A DNA stretch of 64,000 nt from Candidatus Microbacterium colombiense (GTDB lineage Bacteria; Actinomycetota; Actinomycetes; Actinomycetales; Microbacteriaceae): the NCBI GenBank assembly GCA_029203165.1, contig CP119308.1, positions 2,418,001 to 2,482,000 on the forward strand, read 5' to 3'. Positions 48,196 to 55,372 of this stretch are shown here, in pieces. Position 1 is the stretch's first letter. The number at the start of each line of letters is the position of its first letter. The position numbers and the translations under genes were made by a program. The notes beneath the pieces were generated by a model. That model was not told where the DNA came from and searched no databases. It saw nothing but the letters and a program-made list of their open reading frames with translations.

Positions 48196-50248
48196 ACCTC
48201 TGCTTCGCGTCCGCGACCTCAACGTCACCTTCGAGACCAAAGCACGCACCGTGCACGCGGTCCGCGGGGTCGACTACGAGGTCAACCGCGGCGAATTCCT
48301 CGCGATCGTCGGCGAATCCGGCTCGGGCAAGTCCGTGTCGTCGATGGCGGTCATGGGTCTGCTCCCGAGCACGGCTCGCGTGTCCGGATCGATCACGTAT
48401 GACGGCAAGGAACTGCTCGGGTCCACCGACAAGCAGCTGTCGAAGATGCGCGGATCCGACATCGCCATGGTCTTCCAGGACCCGCTGTCCGCGCTCACGC
48501 CGGTCTACACGATCGGGCAGCAGATCATCGAGGGACTCAAGATCCATCAGCCCACGCTCAGCGCGCGGGCCATGGAGGCACGGGCAGTCGAACTGCTCGA
48601 CATCGTCGGGATCCCCGAGCCCCGTCGACGGGTGAAGGCCTTCCCGCATGAGTTCTCCGGCGGCATGCGTCAGCGCGCGATGATCGCGATCGCGATCGCG
48701 AACGATCCGAAGCTGATCATCGCCGACGAGCCGACGACGGCGCTCGACGTCACCATCCAGGCTCAGATCCTCGATGTGCTCCAGACGGCGAAGGAGATCA
48801 CCGGCGCCGCGGTGGTGCTCATCACCCATGATCTCGGAGTCGTCGCCGGCAATGCCGACCGGGTCGCCGTCATGTACGCGGGTCGCATCGTCGAGACGGC
48901 CCCCGTCGACCTCCTGTTCGCCCGACCGACGATGCCCTACACGATCGGCCTGCTCCGTTCGATGCCGAACATGGTCGATACGAGCGCGACCCGACTCGTG
49001 CCACTCGAAGGTCGCCCTCCGCTGCTGACCGAGATACCGACCGGATGCCCGTTCGCCGATCGGTGCCCCGTGGTCATCTCCTCCTGTCACGACATCGAAC
49101 CCGAGCTCCTGCCCGTGGCCCCCACCCAGGCCGCGGCCTGCATCCGTTCGGTGGAGATCGTCGACGGAAGGATCCCGCGCGACGAGGTCTTCGCTCCCCC
49201 GGCCCCGACCGCAGTCGTCGTGCGTGCGGAGGCAGCGGGCGAGACGGTGCTCACCGTCGAGAACGTGAAGCGGCACTTCCCGCTCACCAAGGGAACCGTC
49301 TTCCGTCGCCGCGTCGGCACCGTCCGTGCCGTGGATGGCGTGAGCTTCGAACTGGTCGGCGGCAAGACCCTCGGCCTCGTGGGTGAATCCGGATGCGGCA
49401 AATCCACCACGGTGATGGAAGTGATGGAACTCGCCAAGCCCCAGTCCGGGCGCATCACGGTCAACGGCCTCGACACGGCGGCGCTCTCGGCGTCCGATCG
49501 CCGTGCGATGCGCACGGACATCCAGATCGTGTTCCAGGACCCGGCGGCCTCGCTTGACCCCCGTATGACGGTGGAAGAGCTCATCGGAGAGCCGCTCACG
49601 GTCCACGGCATTCCGGCGAAGGAGATCACGCGTCGCGTGCGGCGCATGCTCGAACTCGTCGGCCTCGAGCCCAGCTATGCGCAACGGTATCCGCACGAGT
49701 TCTCCGGAGGTCAGCGGCAGCGCATCGGCATCGCGCGCGCCCTCGTCGTGGAACCTCGGATCCTCGTCCTGGACGAACCCGTCTCCGCGCTCGATGTCTC
49801 GGTGCAGGCCGGCGTCATCAACCTCCTCGAGGACCTCAAGGAGCAGCTCGGACTGTCGTATCTGTTCGTGGCGCACGACCTCGCCGTCGTGCGCCACATC
49901 GCCGACGACGTCGCGGTGATGTATCTCGGGAAGATCATCGAGTACGGTGCGGGCGACGCGATCTTCGACAACCCGCGCCATCCCTATACACGGGCACTTC
50001 TCTCAGCCGTGCCGGTGCCGGATCCCGAGTTCGAACGGACGAGGGAGCGGATTCTCCTCAAGGGCGATCTCCCGTCGCCCACGGAGACGATCGACGGATG
50101 CTCGTTCCGCACCCGATGCCCGTTGTACGCGATCCTCCCGGAGGAGCAGAAGAGCCTCTGCGAGACGGATGCTCCTGAGCTGCGAACGGTGGACGGGCGC
50201 GATGTCTCCTGCCACTGGGCGGAGCAGGAAATCCTTCAGCCCGCGTGA
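48188..50248 (+). CDS. Fused dual ATP-binding protein of the peptide/opine ABC transporter (DppD-DppF)
   Basis: 686 residues holding two complete ATPase modules. The first has Walker A GESGSGKSVSS, signature FSGGMRQRAMIAIAIAND and Walker B LIIADEPTTALDV. The second has GESGCGKSTT, FSGGQRQRIGIARALV and ILVLDEPVSALDV. Each is followed by the oligopeptide C-terminal domain with a Cys cluster (TGCPFADRCPVVISSC and GCSFRTRCPLYAI) that usually binds an Fe-S cluster or metal. The GTG at 48188 is chosen from the start of the conserved region (PLLRVRDLNVTF). It is coupled to the permease and to the next gene. Confidence 0.93.
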   Translation: MPEPLLRVRDLNVTFETKARTVHAVRGVDYEVNRGEFLAIVGESGSGKSVSSMAVMGLLPSTARVSGSITYDGKELLGSTDKQLSKMRGSDIAMVFQDPLSALTPVYTIGQQIIEGLKIHQPTLSARAMEARAVELLDIVGIPEPRRRVKAFPHEFSGGMRQRAMIAIAIANDPKLIIADEPTTALDVTIQAQILDVLQTAKEITGAAVVLITHDLGVVAGNADRVAVMYAGRIVETAPVDLLFARPTMPYTIGLLRSMPNMVDTSATRLVPLEGRPPLLTEIPTGCPFADRCPVVISSCHDIEPELLPVAPTQAAACIRSVEIVDGRIPRDEVFAPPAPTAVVVRAEAAGETVLTVENVKRHFPLTKGTVFRRRVGTVRAVDGVSFELVGGKTLGLVGESGCGKSTTVMEVMELAKPQSGRITVNGLDTAALSASDRRAMRTDIQIVFQDPAASLDPRMTVEELIGEPLTVHGIPAKEITRRVRRMLELVGLEPSYAQRYPHEFSGGQRQRIGIARALVVEPRILVLDEPVSALDVSVQAGVINLLEDLKEQLGLSYLFVAHDLAVVRHIADDVAVMYLGKIIEYGAGDAIFDNPRHPYTRALLSAVPVPDPEFERTRERILLKGDLPSPTETIDGCSFRTRCPLYAILPEEQKSLCETDAPELRTVDGRDVSCHWAEQEILQPA

Positions 50249-50823
50249 GTTCGCGGTCTCACGCTCGGGAGCGCGGCGAAGAGCGGGTCGTGATCCGAGG
50301 CAACTCCGGCTGGTGGATCTCCGGAGTCCTCGCATCGCTGTTCCTCTTCATGCTGGTCGATGCGGCGGTGCGCGGTGAATGGACGGTGATCCTGCTCACC
50401 GCGCCCTGGATGTGCGTTGCGCTCATCATCTGCTGGGCGCTGCTGATCCGGCCCCGACTCGTCGTCTCGCGCGACGCGCTGACCGTGGTGAACGTCTTCC
50501 GCACACACACCGTCCCGTGGCACGACATCGATGGCCTCGCCGTGCGATACCAGTTGATCGTCACCCTGATCGACGGGAACCTGATCCGCGCCTGGGGCTC
50601 GCCCACCACACACCCGCAGGGACCGCGCGGTCAGACCGACGAGAAAGAAGCCCGTGCACGGCGATTCGTCGGTGTCGTCGAGGCGATAGAACGTACCCGC
50701 GACGTGCTGGGCAGGCCCGGCTCCTCTCTGGTGCGTGCGTCACGGAGATTCGATTGGGAGCCGCTGGCGGCGCTGGGCGCCGCGGCCGTGGTCGGGCTGA
50801 TCACCGCACGTCTCTTCTCCTGA
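50245..50823 (+). CDS. PH-domain-like membrane protein
   Basis: 192-residue protein with two N-terminal hydrophobic segments (about residues 24-41 and 47-68) and then a domain reading RPRLVVSRDALTVVNVFRTHTVPWHDIDGLAVRYQLIVTLIDG. This is the pattern of small bacterial PH (bPH) proteins. A third hydrophobic segment lies at the C-terminus (LAALGAAAVVGLITARLF). The GTG start overlaps the ABC ATPase stop (GTGA). Its link to the transporter is only positional. Confidence 0.75.
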   Translation: MSSRSHARERGEERVVIRGNSGWWISGVLASLFLFMLVDAAVRGEWTVILLTAPWMCVALIICWALLIRPRLVVSRDALTVVNVFRTHTVPWHDIDGLAVRYQLIVTLIDGNLIRAWGSPTTHPQGPRGQTDEKEARARRFVGVVEAIERTRDVLGRPGSSLVRASRRFDWEPLAALGAAAVVGLITARLFS

Positions 50824-50878
50824 ACGCACGACTCTGTTCCTGAGCGCACGACTCTGTTCCTGAGCGCACGACTTAGGC
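50819..50878 (+). repeat. Three tandem copies of a 20-bp unit
   Basis: The unit CCTGAGCGCACGACTCTGTT occurs at 50819-50838 (one mismatch), 50839-50858 (exact) and 50859-50878 (last bases diverged to a TAGGCT hexamer). The first copy includes the stop codon of the PH-like gene. The last leads into the hydrolase promoter. Confidence 0.85.
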
Positions 50879-50885
50879 TGGACGC

Positions 50886-51614
50886 GTGAGCGTTCAGGTC
50901 GTCCTCGTGCACGGCATCCGTACGTCGGCCACCATGTGGCGGGCGCAGCAGGAGTACCTGGAACAGAACGGCTACGCCTGCACCGTCGTCGACCTCCCCG
51001 GACACGGCACTCGCATGGACGAGGACTTCACCCTGCACGAGGCCCTGCACACGATCGATGCGGCGGTGCGGGCCGCCGCGGACCTCGGGCCGGTGCTGCT
51101 CGTCGGACACTCGATGGGTGGCCTGCTGTGCCTCGCGTATGTCGGAGGAGGTGCGCGGCCCCCGGTGGCCGGCCTGATCGCGGCGTCGTGCACGGCCCTC
51201 CCCCATGGGAGGAACCTCACCGCCTACCGGTGGGTCGCGCGGGCGGTGGATTCCCTCCCTGACCGCGGACTCTGGATCACCGAACGGATCCTCGACGCGA
51301 CGATCCCGCTCGAGACCCGCGCGGATTTCGCCGCCGGGGGCTACGCCCTGGACACGCAGGACGTCGCGTTGCACAGCCTCGCGGCACTCGACATCGCCGC
51401 AGCCGTCGAGCGCATCGACATCCCCCTCTGGTTCGTCAACGGGCAGTTCGATCAGCTGCGTGTCAACGAGGGTCTGTTCCACCGGCTCGCCCCGCATGCC
51501 GAACTGATCATCGTTCCGCGCACGACGCACCTGGTGACCGCCATGCGCCCCCGCGTCTTCAACGCGGTCATCCAGCTCGCAATCGCGACACTGGATGAGA
51601 CCCTCGCATCATGA
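50886..51614 (+). CDS. Alpha/beta hydrolase
   Basis: 242-residue hydrolase: VVLVHGIRTSATMWRAQQEYL (oxyanion hole), DLPGHGTRMDEDF, the nucleophile elbow LLVGHSMGGLLCLAYVGG, and a likely catalytic His in VPRTTHLVTAM. No signal peptide, so cytoplasmic. The GTG at 50886 is six bases after TAGGCT (50874-50879) without a ribosome binding site, indicating leaderless translation. Substrate unknown. Its 3' end overlaps the convergent MFS gene by six bases. Confidence 0.88.
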   Translation: MSVQVVLVHGIRTSATMWRAQQEYLEQNGYACTVVDLPGHGTRMDEDFTLHEALHTIDAAVRAAADLGPVLLVGHSMGGLLCLAYVGGGARPPVAGLIAASCTALPHGRNLTAYRWVARAVDSLPDRGLWITERILDATIPLETRADFAAGGYALDTQDVALHSLAALDIAAAVERIDIPLWFVNGQFDQLRVNEGLFHRLAPHAELIIVPRTTHLVTAMRPRVFNAVIQLAIATLDETLAS

Positions 51615-52847
51615 GCGGGCGGGCTGCCGCGCGAACGCGGTGAGCACTCCTCCGACGATCGACAGCACGGCGGCTGCCACGAACACCAGCCAGAATCCGC
51701 CCACCAGAGCCACGAGTGCCGCGCCCAGCACCGGGCCGATGAGTTGCCCGAGCGCCGCCGTGACGTTCACGATGCCGAGGTCGCGTGCGTGGTCCTCAGC
51801 GTGGGGCAACAGGTCGGCGGCGAAGGCGAGCCCCACGGTGGAGAACGCCCCGTAGCCGAGGCCCATCAGCGCTGCCGCGATCATCGTCATCTCGAACGTC
51901 GGCACGAGAGCGATCGCGACGCCGGATGCCGCCTGCACGACGGTGGCCGCGATGGTGAGCCCCCTCCGGTTGCCGGTGCGATCGGAGATGATGCCGGTGA
52001 GCACCGACGCGATGACGACGAACACGGTGTAGACGACGATGAGGAGCAGGAGGTTGTCCTGCGCGGTCGCGGTCGGTTGCCCGAGTCCGTGGAGCAGGAA
52101 GAACAGGAAAAGGGCGGTCCCGAGCGCATTGCCGATGTTCGTCACGAGTCGACCCGACAGCATCCATGCGAAGTCCCGATCACGCAGCGAGGCAAGGATC
52201 CTCCCTCGCACCCGGTCCGGTCGCAGTGCGGCCGTCGCCGGCGGGTCCGGAAGCAGGAGCGCTGCGGCCGTGCCCACCACCGCGATGATCGCCGCCAACA
52301 GGAGGTAGCCCGCGACGATGCCGAGGCCGAGCAGCACGACGAGTCCGACTCCGAGCACGATGCCCACGGCCTGGCTGGACCCGACAGCGGCGGAGGCGGC
52401 CCCCCGCTGCGTCGTGGGGAGCTGATCGGCGATGAGAGCGGTGAAGGCGGCCGATGACACCGCGACGCCGACCGAGACCCCGATCCATGCTGCCCCGACA
52501 CCCCATGGGCCCTCCGCGAAGCCGGTGAGCACCAGGCAGAGCGCGGTGAGCAACACCCCTCCGAGCGCCCAGGGTCGCCGACGCGAACGCCCCGTTCCCA
52601 TACGGTCGGACAGTGCTCCGGCGACGGGGCCGGCGAGCACGCCCGCCAGCCCACCGATGCCCAGCACCAGTCCTGACGACACCACCCCGCGGATCCAGTC
52701 GTCCTCGGGAGTGTCGAGCTGTAGGGGAAGCAGCAGCTGGACAGGCGTGAGTTGCACCGTCCAGATCGCCAGCCACGCGAGCGTGAAGATCGACATCCAG
52801 CGGGCGCCGACCTTGGTCGCCGCGATGTGCGAGGGCGCAGGGCTCAT
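51609..52847 (-). CDS. MFS transporter (drug-efflux-like)
   Basis: 412-residue major facilitator protein with about 12 hydrophobic segments. The loop-2 motif [23 protein letters not shown] lies between helices 2 and 3. A second-half equivalent is [18 protein letters not shown] at 52847 is preceded by AAGGAGTCTC. Probably an exporter; substrate unknown. Confidence 0.88.
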   Translation of the reverse strand: MSPAPSHIAATKVGARWMSIFTLAWLAIWTVQLTPVQLLLPLQLDTPEDDWIRGVVSSGLVLGIGGLAGVLAGPVAGALSDRMGTGRSRRRPWALGGVLLTALCLVLTGFAEGPWGVGAAWIGVSVGVAVSSAAFTALIADQLPTTQRGAASAAVGSSQAVGIVLGVGLVVLLGLGIVAGYLLLAAIIAVVGTAAALLLPDPPATAALRPDRVRGRILASLRDRDFAWMLSGRLVTNIGNALGTALFLFFLLHGLGQPTATAQDNLLLLIVVYTVFVVIASVLTGIISDRTGNRRGLTIAATVVQAASGVAIALVPTFEMTMIAAALMGLGYGAFSTVGLAFAADLLPHAEDHARDLGIVNVTAALGQLIGPVLGAALVALVGGFWLVFVAAAVLSIVGGVLTAFARQPARS

Positions 52848-52994
52848 GAGACTCCTTGACGTCGATGTCGGAACAGTCATGATTCTGCACCCCGTGCCAC
52901 TGATCGCGCGACGCAGTGTCGTCATGTGGGCGCCGTGTCGCCTGCAGCGGACGCTCCGAGCGTGGCCGTTTCGCGTGATCCGGTACACAGCTGG

Positions 52995-53000
52995 TAGAGT
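52995..53000 (+). promoter_or_regulatory. Candidate -10 box for rpsT
   Basis: TAGAGT in the 256-base gap upstream of rpsT. This would give a leader of about 100 bases. No clear -35 is seen. Confidence 0.3.
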
Positions 53001-53103
53001 TGGTTCTTGGCTTGCGTGTGGGTTCTTCCCTCACGACCGTCGTGCAACAGCCCTCTTCTGGTGCCGACACTCCGAATCACTCCTGTACAGAAAGTGTCCA
53101 CAC

Positions 53104-53364
53104 GTGGCAAACATCAAGTCGCAGATCAAGCGCAACAAGACCAACATCAAGGCGAACGAGCGCAACAAGGCCGTGAAGAGCGAACTCAAGACGCTCATCC
53201 GCACGACCCGCACCGCCGTCACCACCGGCGACAAGGCCGCTGCCGAGAAGTCCTTCAAGAAGGCGTCCGTCAAGCTCGACAAGGCCGTCAGCAAGGGTGT
53301 CCTGCACAAGAACCAGGCGTCGAACCGCAAGTCGGCTCTCGCCAAGCAGGTCGCTTCTCTCTGA
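53104..53364 (+). CDS. rpsT: 30S ribosomal protein S20
   Basis: 86-residue basic helical protein, [20 protein letters not shown], with the family-typical [12 protein letters not shown] and [19 protein letters not shown] start at 53104. A terminator follows, and holA is convergent. Firm identification. Confidence 0.97.
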   Translation: MANIKSQIKRNKTNIKANERNKAVKSELKTLIRTTRTAVTTGDKAAAEKSFKKASVKLDKAVSKGVLHKNQASNRKSALAKQVASL

Positions 53365-53379
53365 GTGGCACCTCTGAGA

Positions 53380-53409
53380 AAGGCCCGTCCCGATATCGGG
53401 GCGGGCCTT
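53380..53409. terminator. Bidirectional terminator between rpsT and holA
   Basis: AAGGCCCGTCCCG pairs with CGGGGCGGGCCTT (one G-T pair) across an ATAT loop and is followed by CTTCTTCGT. Confidence 0.85.
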
Positions 53410-53428
53410 CTTCGTATGCTGTGAGGTC

Positions 53429-54466
53429 CTACTCTCCGAACGGCTGACGCGTCGCGATGACGGTGACCATACGCTCGAGCGCGAAGATCGGGTCACGCGC
53501 TGCGCCCTTCACCTCGCCGTCTGCCCGGGCCGTCGCCTGGATCGCCATTCCCAGTGAGCGCTCGTTCCACCCGGCGAGATCGCGTCGCGCACGATCGACC
53601 TGCCAATCCTTCATACCCAGTCGCTGTGCGAGCTGCCTGCTCGGTTCGCGGTTACCGGCGACGCGCGCCATCGTGCGCAGCTTCATGGCGAACGCGGCGA
53701 CCATCGGCACCGGATCGGCGCCCGATGCCAGCGCGTGCCTCAGCGCGATCAACGCCTCGCCGTAGCGACCGGCGATCGCGGTGTCGGCGACGACGAAGGC
53801 AGACACCTCCACCCGCCCGCCGTAGTACTTCGTGACGACGTCTTCACCGATATCGCCCTCGACATCACCGATCAACTGCTGGCACGCGGCGGCGAGCTCG
53901 GTGAGATCGTCGGCGAACGCGGAGACGAGCGCACGGAGCGCAGGGGGCGCGATGCGCTTCTTGGCCGCGCGGAACTCCCCCGCGGCGAAGTCGACCCGAT
54001 CACCGTCGCGCTTGATCGCCGGACAGGCGATCTCGATGCCACCACCGGTTCCCGAGCGCAGGGCGTCGAGCAGCTTCTTGCCGCGAACACTCGCGCCCGT
54101 GTGGCGCAGTACCACCGTGGCGCCCTCCTGCGGGTGGTCGAGGTAGGACACGGCCTCTTGGATGAAGGCGTCCGAACACTTCTCGACGCCGGAGACGCGC
54201 ACCAGCCGGGGTTCGCCGAAGAGCGAGGGCGATGTCAGCGCCAGCAGTGTGCCGGGGGCGTAGTCGTCGGCACGCACATCGGTGACCTCGAGTGCCGGGT
54301 CTTCGGCGCGCAGGTAATCGCGTACGCCGGCGATCGCGCGCTCGGCGCAGACCTCCTCAGGTCCGGAGACGAGCACGATCGGAGCAGGGCGTGGCTCCCG
54401 CCACGAGACCTGCGGAACCTTGGTCGCCTTCGCCCCGCCACGGGATGAGGTACGCGGAGCTGCCAT
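53429..54466 (-). CDS. holA: DNA polymerase III subunit delta
   Basis: Clamp-loader delta subunit, 345 residues: PAPIVLVSGPEEVCAERAIAGV at the N-terminus, SLFGEPRLVRVSGVEK, and the C-terminal MKDWQVDRARRDLAGWNERSLG helical domain. The first 24 codons lie in the 123-bp repeat shared with the comEC side, so this intact gene uses repeat copy 1 (54393-54515). It normally follows comEC directly; here an insert separates them. Confidence 0.94.
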   Translation of the reverse strand: MAAPRTSSRGGAKATKVPQVSWREPRPAPIVLVSGPEEVCAERAIAGVRDYLRAEDPALEVTDVRADDYAPGTLLALTSPSLFGEPRLVRVSGVEKCSDAFIQEAVSYLDHPQEGATVVLRHTGASVRGKKLLDALRSGTGGGIEIACPAIKRDGDRVDFAAGEFRAAKKRIAPPALRALVSAFADDLTELAAACQQLIGDVEGDIGEDVVTKYYGGRVEVSAFVVADTAIAGRYGEALIALRHALASGADPVPMVAAFAMKLRTMARVAGNREPSRQLAQRLGMKDWQVDRARRDLAGWNERSLGMAIQATARADGEVKGAARDPIFALERMVTVIATRQPFGE

Positions 54467-54515
54467 GCTCCCAGACTACCCGGGGGCACCGACGCCCGAC
54501 TCTGTCCACACCTGC
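54393..54515. repeat. 123-bp direct repeat, copy 1
   Basis: Identical to 55250-55372 except about four bases; the offset is 857 bases. It spans the first 24 codons of holA, the short intergenic gap and the last 12 codons of comEC (QVWTESGVGAPG, stop at 54476). Duplication of a gene junction on both sides of a foreign segment marks an insertion. Confidence 0.93.
54476..54514 (-). pseudogene. comEC 3'-end remnant
   Basis: Codes for QVWTESGVGAPG and a stop. The same tail ends the intact comEC at 55333, except that it has Thr where this copy has Ala. No upstream part of comEC is attached, so this is a duplicated end inside repeat copy 1. Confidence 0.85.
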
Positions 54516-54578
54516 GGCGCGGCACGACGCCTGGGCGTAGAGCTTCGACTGACCATCGAGCACGACGCCCCGCTGCTG

Positions 54579-55099
54579 TCAGCAGCTTGGGGCGAGCCGA
54601 TAGCTTGTCGTTCCCTCAGCGCTGTGAACTTCGCCGTTCTCTGTTCGGTAGGTAACATTCATCCCGTCTGCCTGACCGACGGTTCCCTCAAGCTCCACCA
54701 CCACAGTCACCGAGTAATGCGTCCCTGACTTGAGTTGCGCCGAGTCCGCCGGGATTCTTGCACTCCACGGCCCGCCGGCATCAGCCTCAAGATCCCTGAG
54801 AGGTTGCGCTCCGATCGCTGTGACACCGTCGTCCAACGAGATGACGGATGCTTCGTCGAGAGCCTTGAGTCCCTCGAGTCCAACGAGCTCGATCGACTCG
54901 ATCGAGATGTCGGCCTCTGCTTGCACCGTCTCACCGACCACCATGCTCTCGTTGCTGCTCGCGGGTACGCAGAGCGTTCCCTCGTCGCCCCCCCCATCGC
55001 GAGGTACGAAGAGTGGGAAGGTGTGCAGGAGGTGAGAACGATCATGGCTACCGCGACGGTCGTTACGGCAGCCATGATCGGCTGAATCGGACTAGTCAC
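54579..55099 (-). pseudogene. Foreign lipoprotein gene, frame broken at a run of eight G
   Basis: The 5' part (GTG at 55099) encodes MTSPIQPIMAAVTTVAVAMI and a lipobox LTSC with Cys25. The 3' part, in another frame, encodes PASSNESMVVGETVQAEADI, ISLDDGVTAIGAQPLRDLEA and a C-terminal SYRLAPSC. The frames meet at a run of eight C on the plus strand (54988-54995). One more G on the coding strand would give a continuous 173-residue lipoprotein with GGGDEGTLCVPASSNESM at the join. The gene is AT-richer than its neighbours and lies in the repeat-flanked insert. No family was recognised. It may be decayed, phase-variable or mis-sequenced. Confidence 0.6.
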
Positions 55100-55100
55100 G

Positions 55101-55214
55101 CTACTTGACTACCAGAGTTCCAAGAGTGCGGCTGGATACCCCTGTGTACTCACCAGCGCCTTCGGCAATAACTTCTGCGACAACGCTGCCTTCGTCCTTC
55201 CGCGCGGACCTCAC
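55101..55214 (-). pseudogene. 3' fragment of an unknown foreign gene
   Basis: A coding-like tail ending in EGAGEYTGVSSRTLGTLVVK, one base before the lipoprotein GTG, as in an operon. Its 5' part is cut off near the insert edge. The GTG at 55214 may be only an internal codon. No family recognised. Confidence 0.35.
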
Positions 55215-55221
55215 GCGTTCC

Positions 55222-55323
55222 TTAGCCGTCTATGAGTCCGAGAAGGCGCGGCTCTCGCCACGAGACCTGCGGAACCTTGGTCGCCTTCGCCCCGCCACGG
55301 GATGAGGTACGCGGAGCTGCCAT
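55222..55323 (-). pseudogene. Truncated holA 5' copy
   Basis: Begins MAAPRTSSRGGAKATKVPQV and continues SWREP exactly as holA, then runs into insert sequence (RLLGLIDG, stop). It is the holA start carried in repeat copy 2, right after the intact comEC. Confidence 0.75.
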
Positions 55324-55372
55324 GCTCCCGAACTACCCGGGGGTACCGACGCCCGACTCTGTCCACACCTGC
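55250..55372. repeat. 123-bp direct repeat, copy 2
   Basis: Second copy of the comEC/holA junction, about 97% identical to 54393-54515. The 734 bases between the copies are the insert. Confidence 0.93.
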
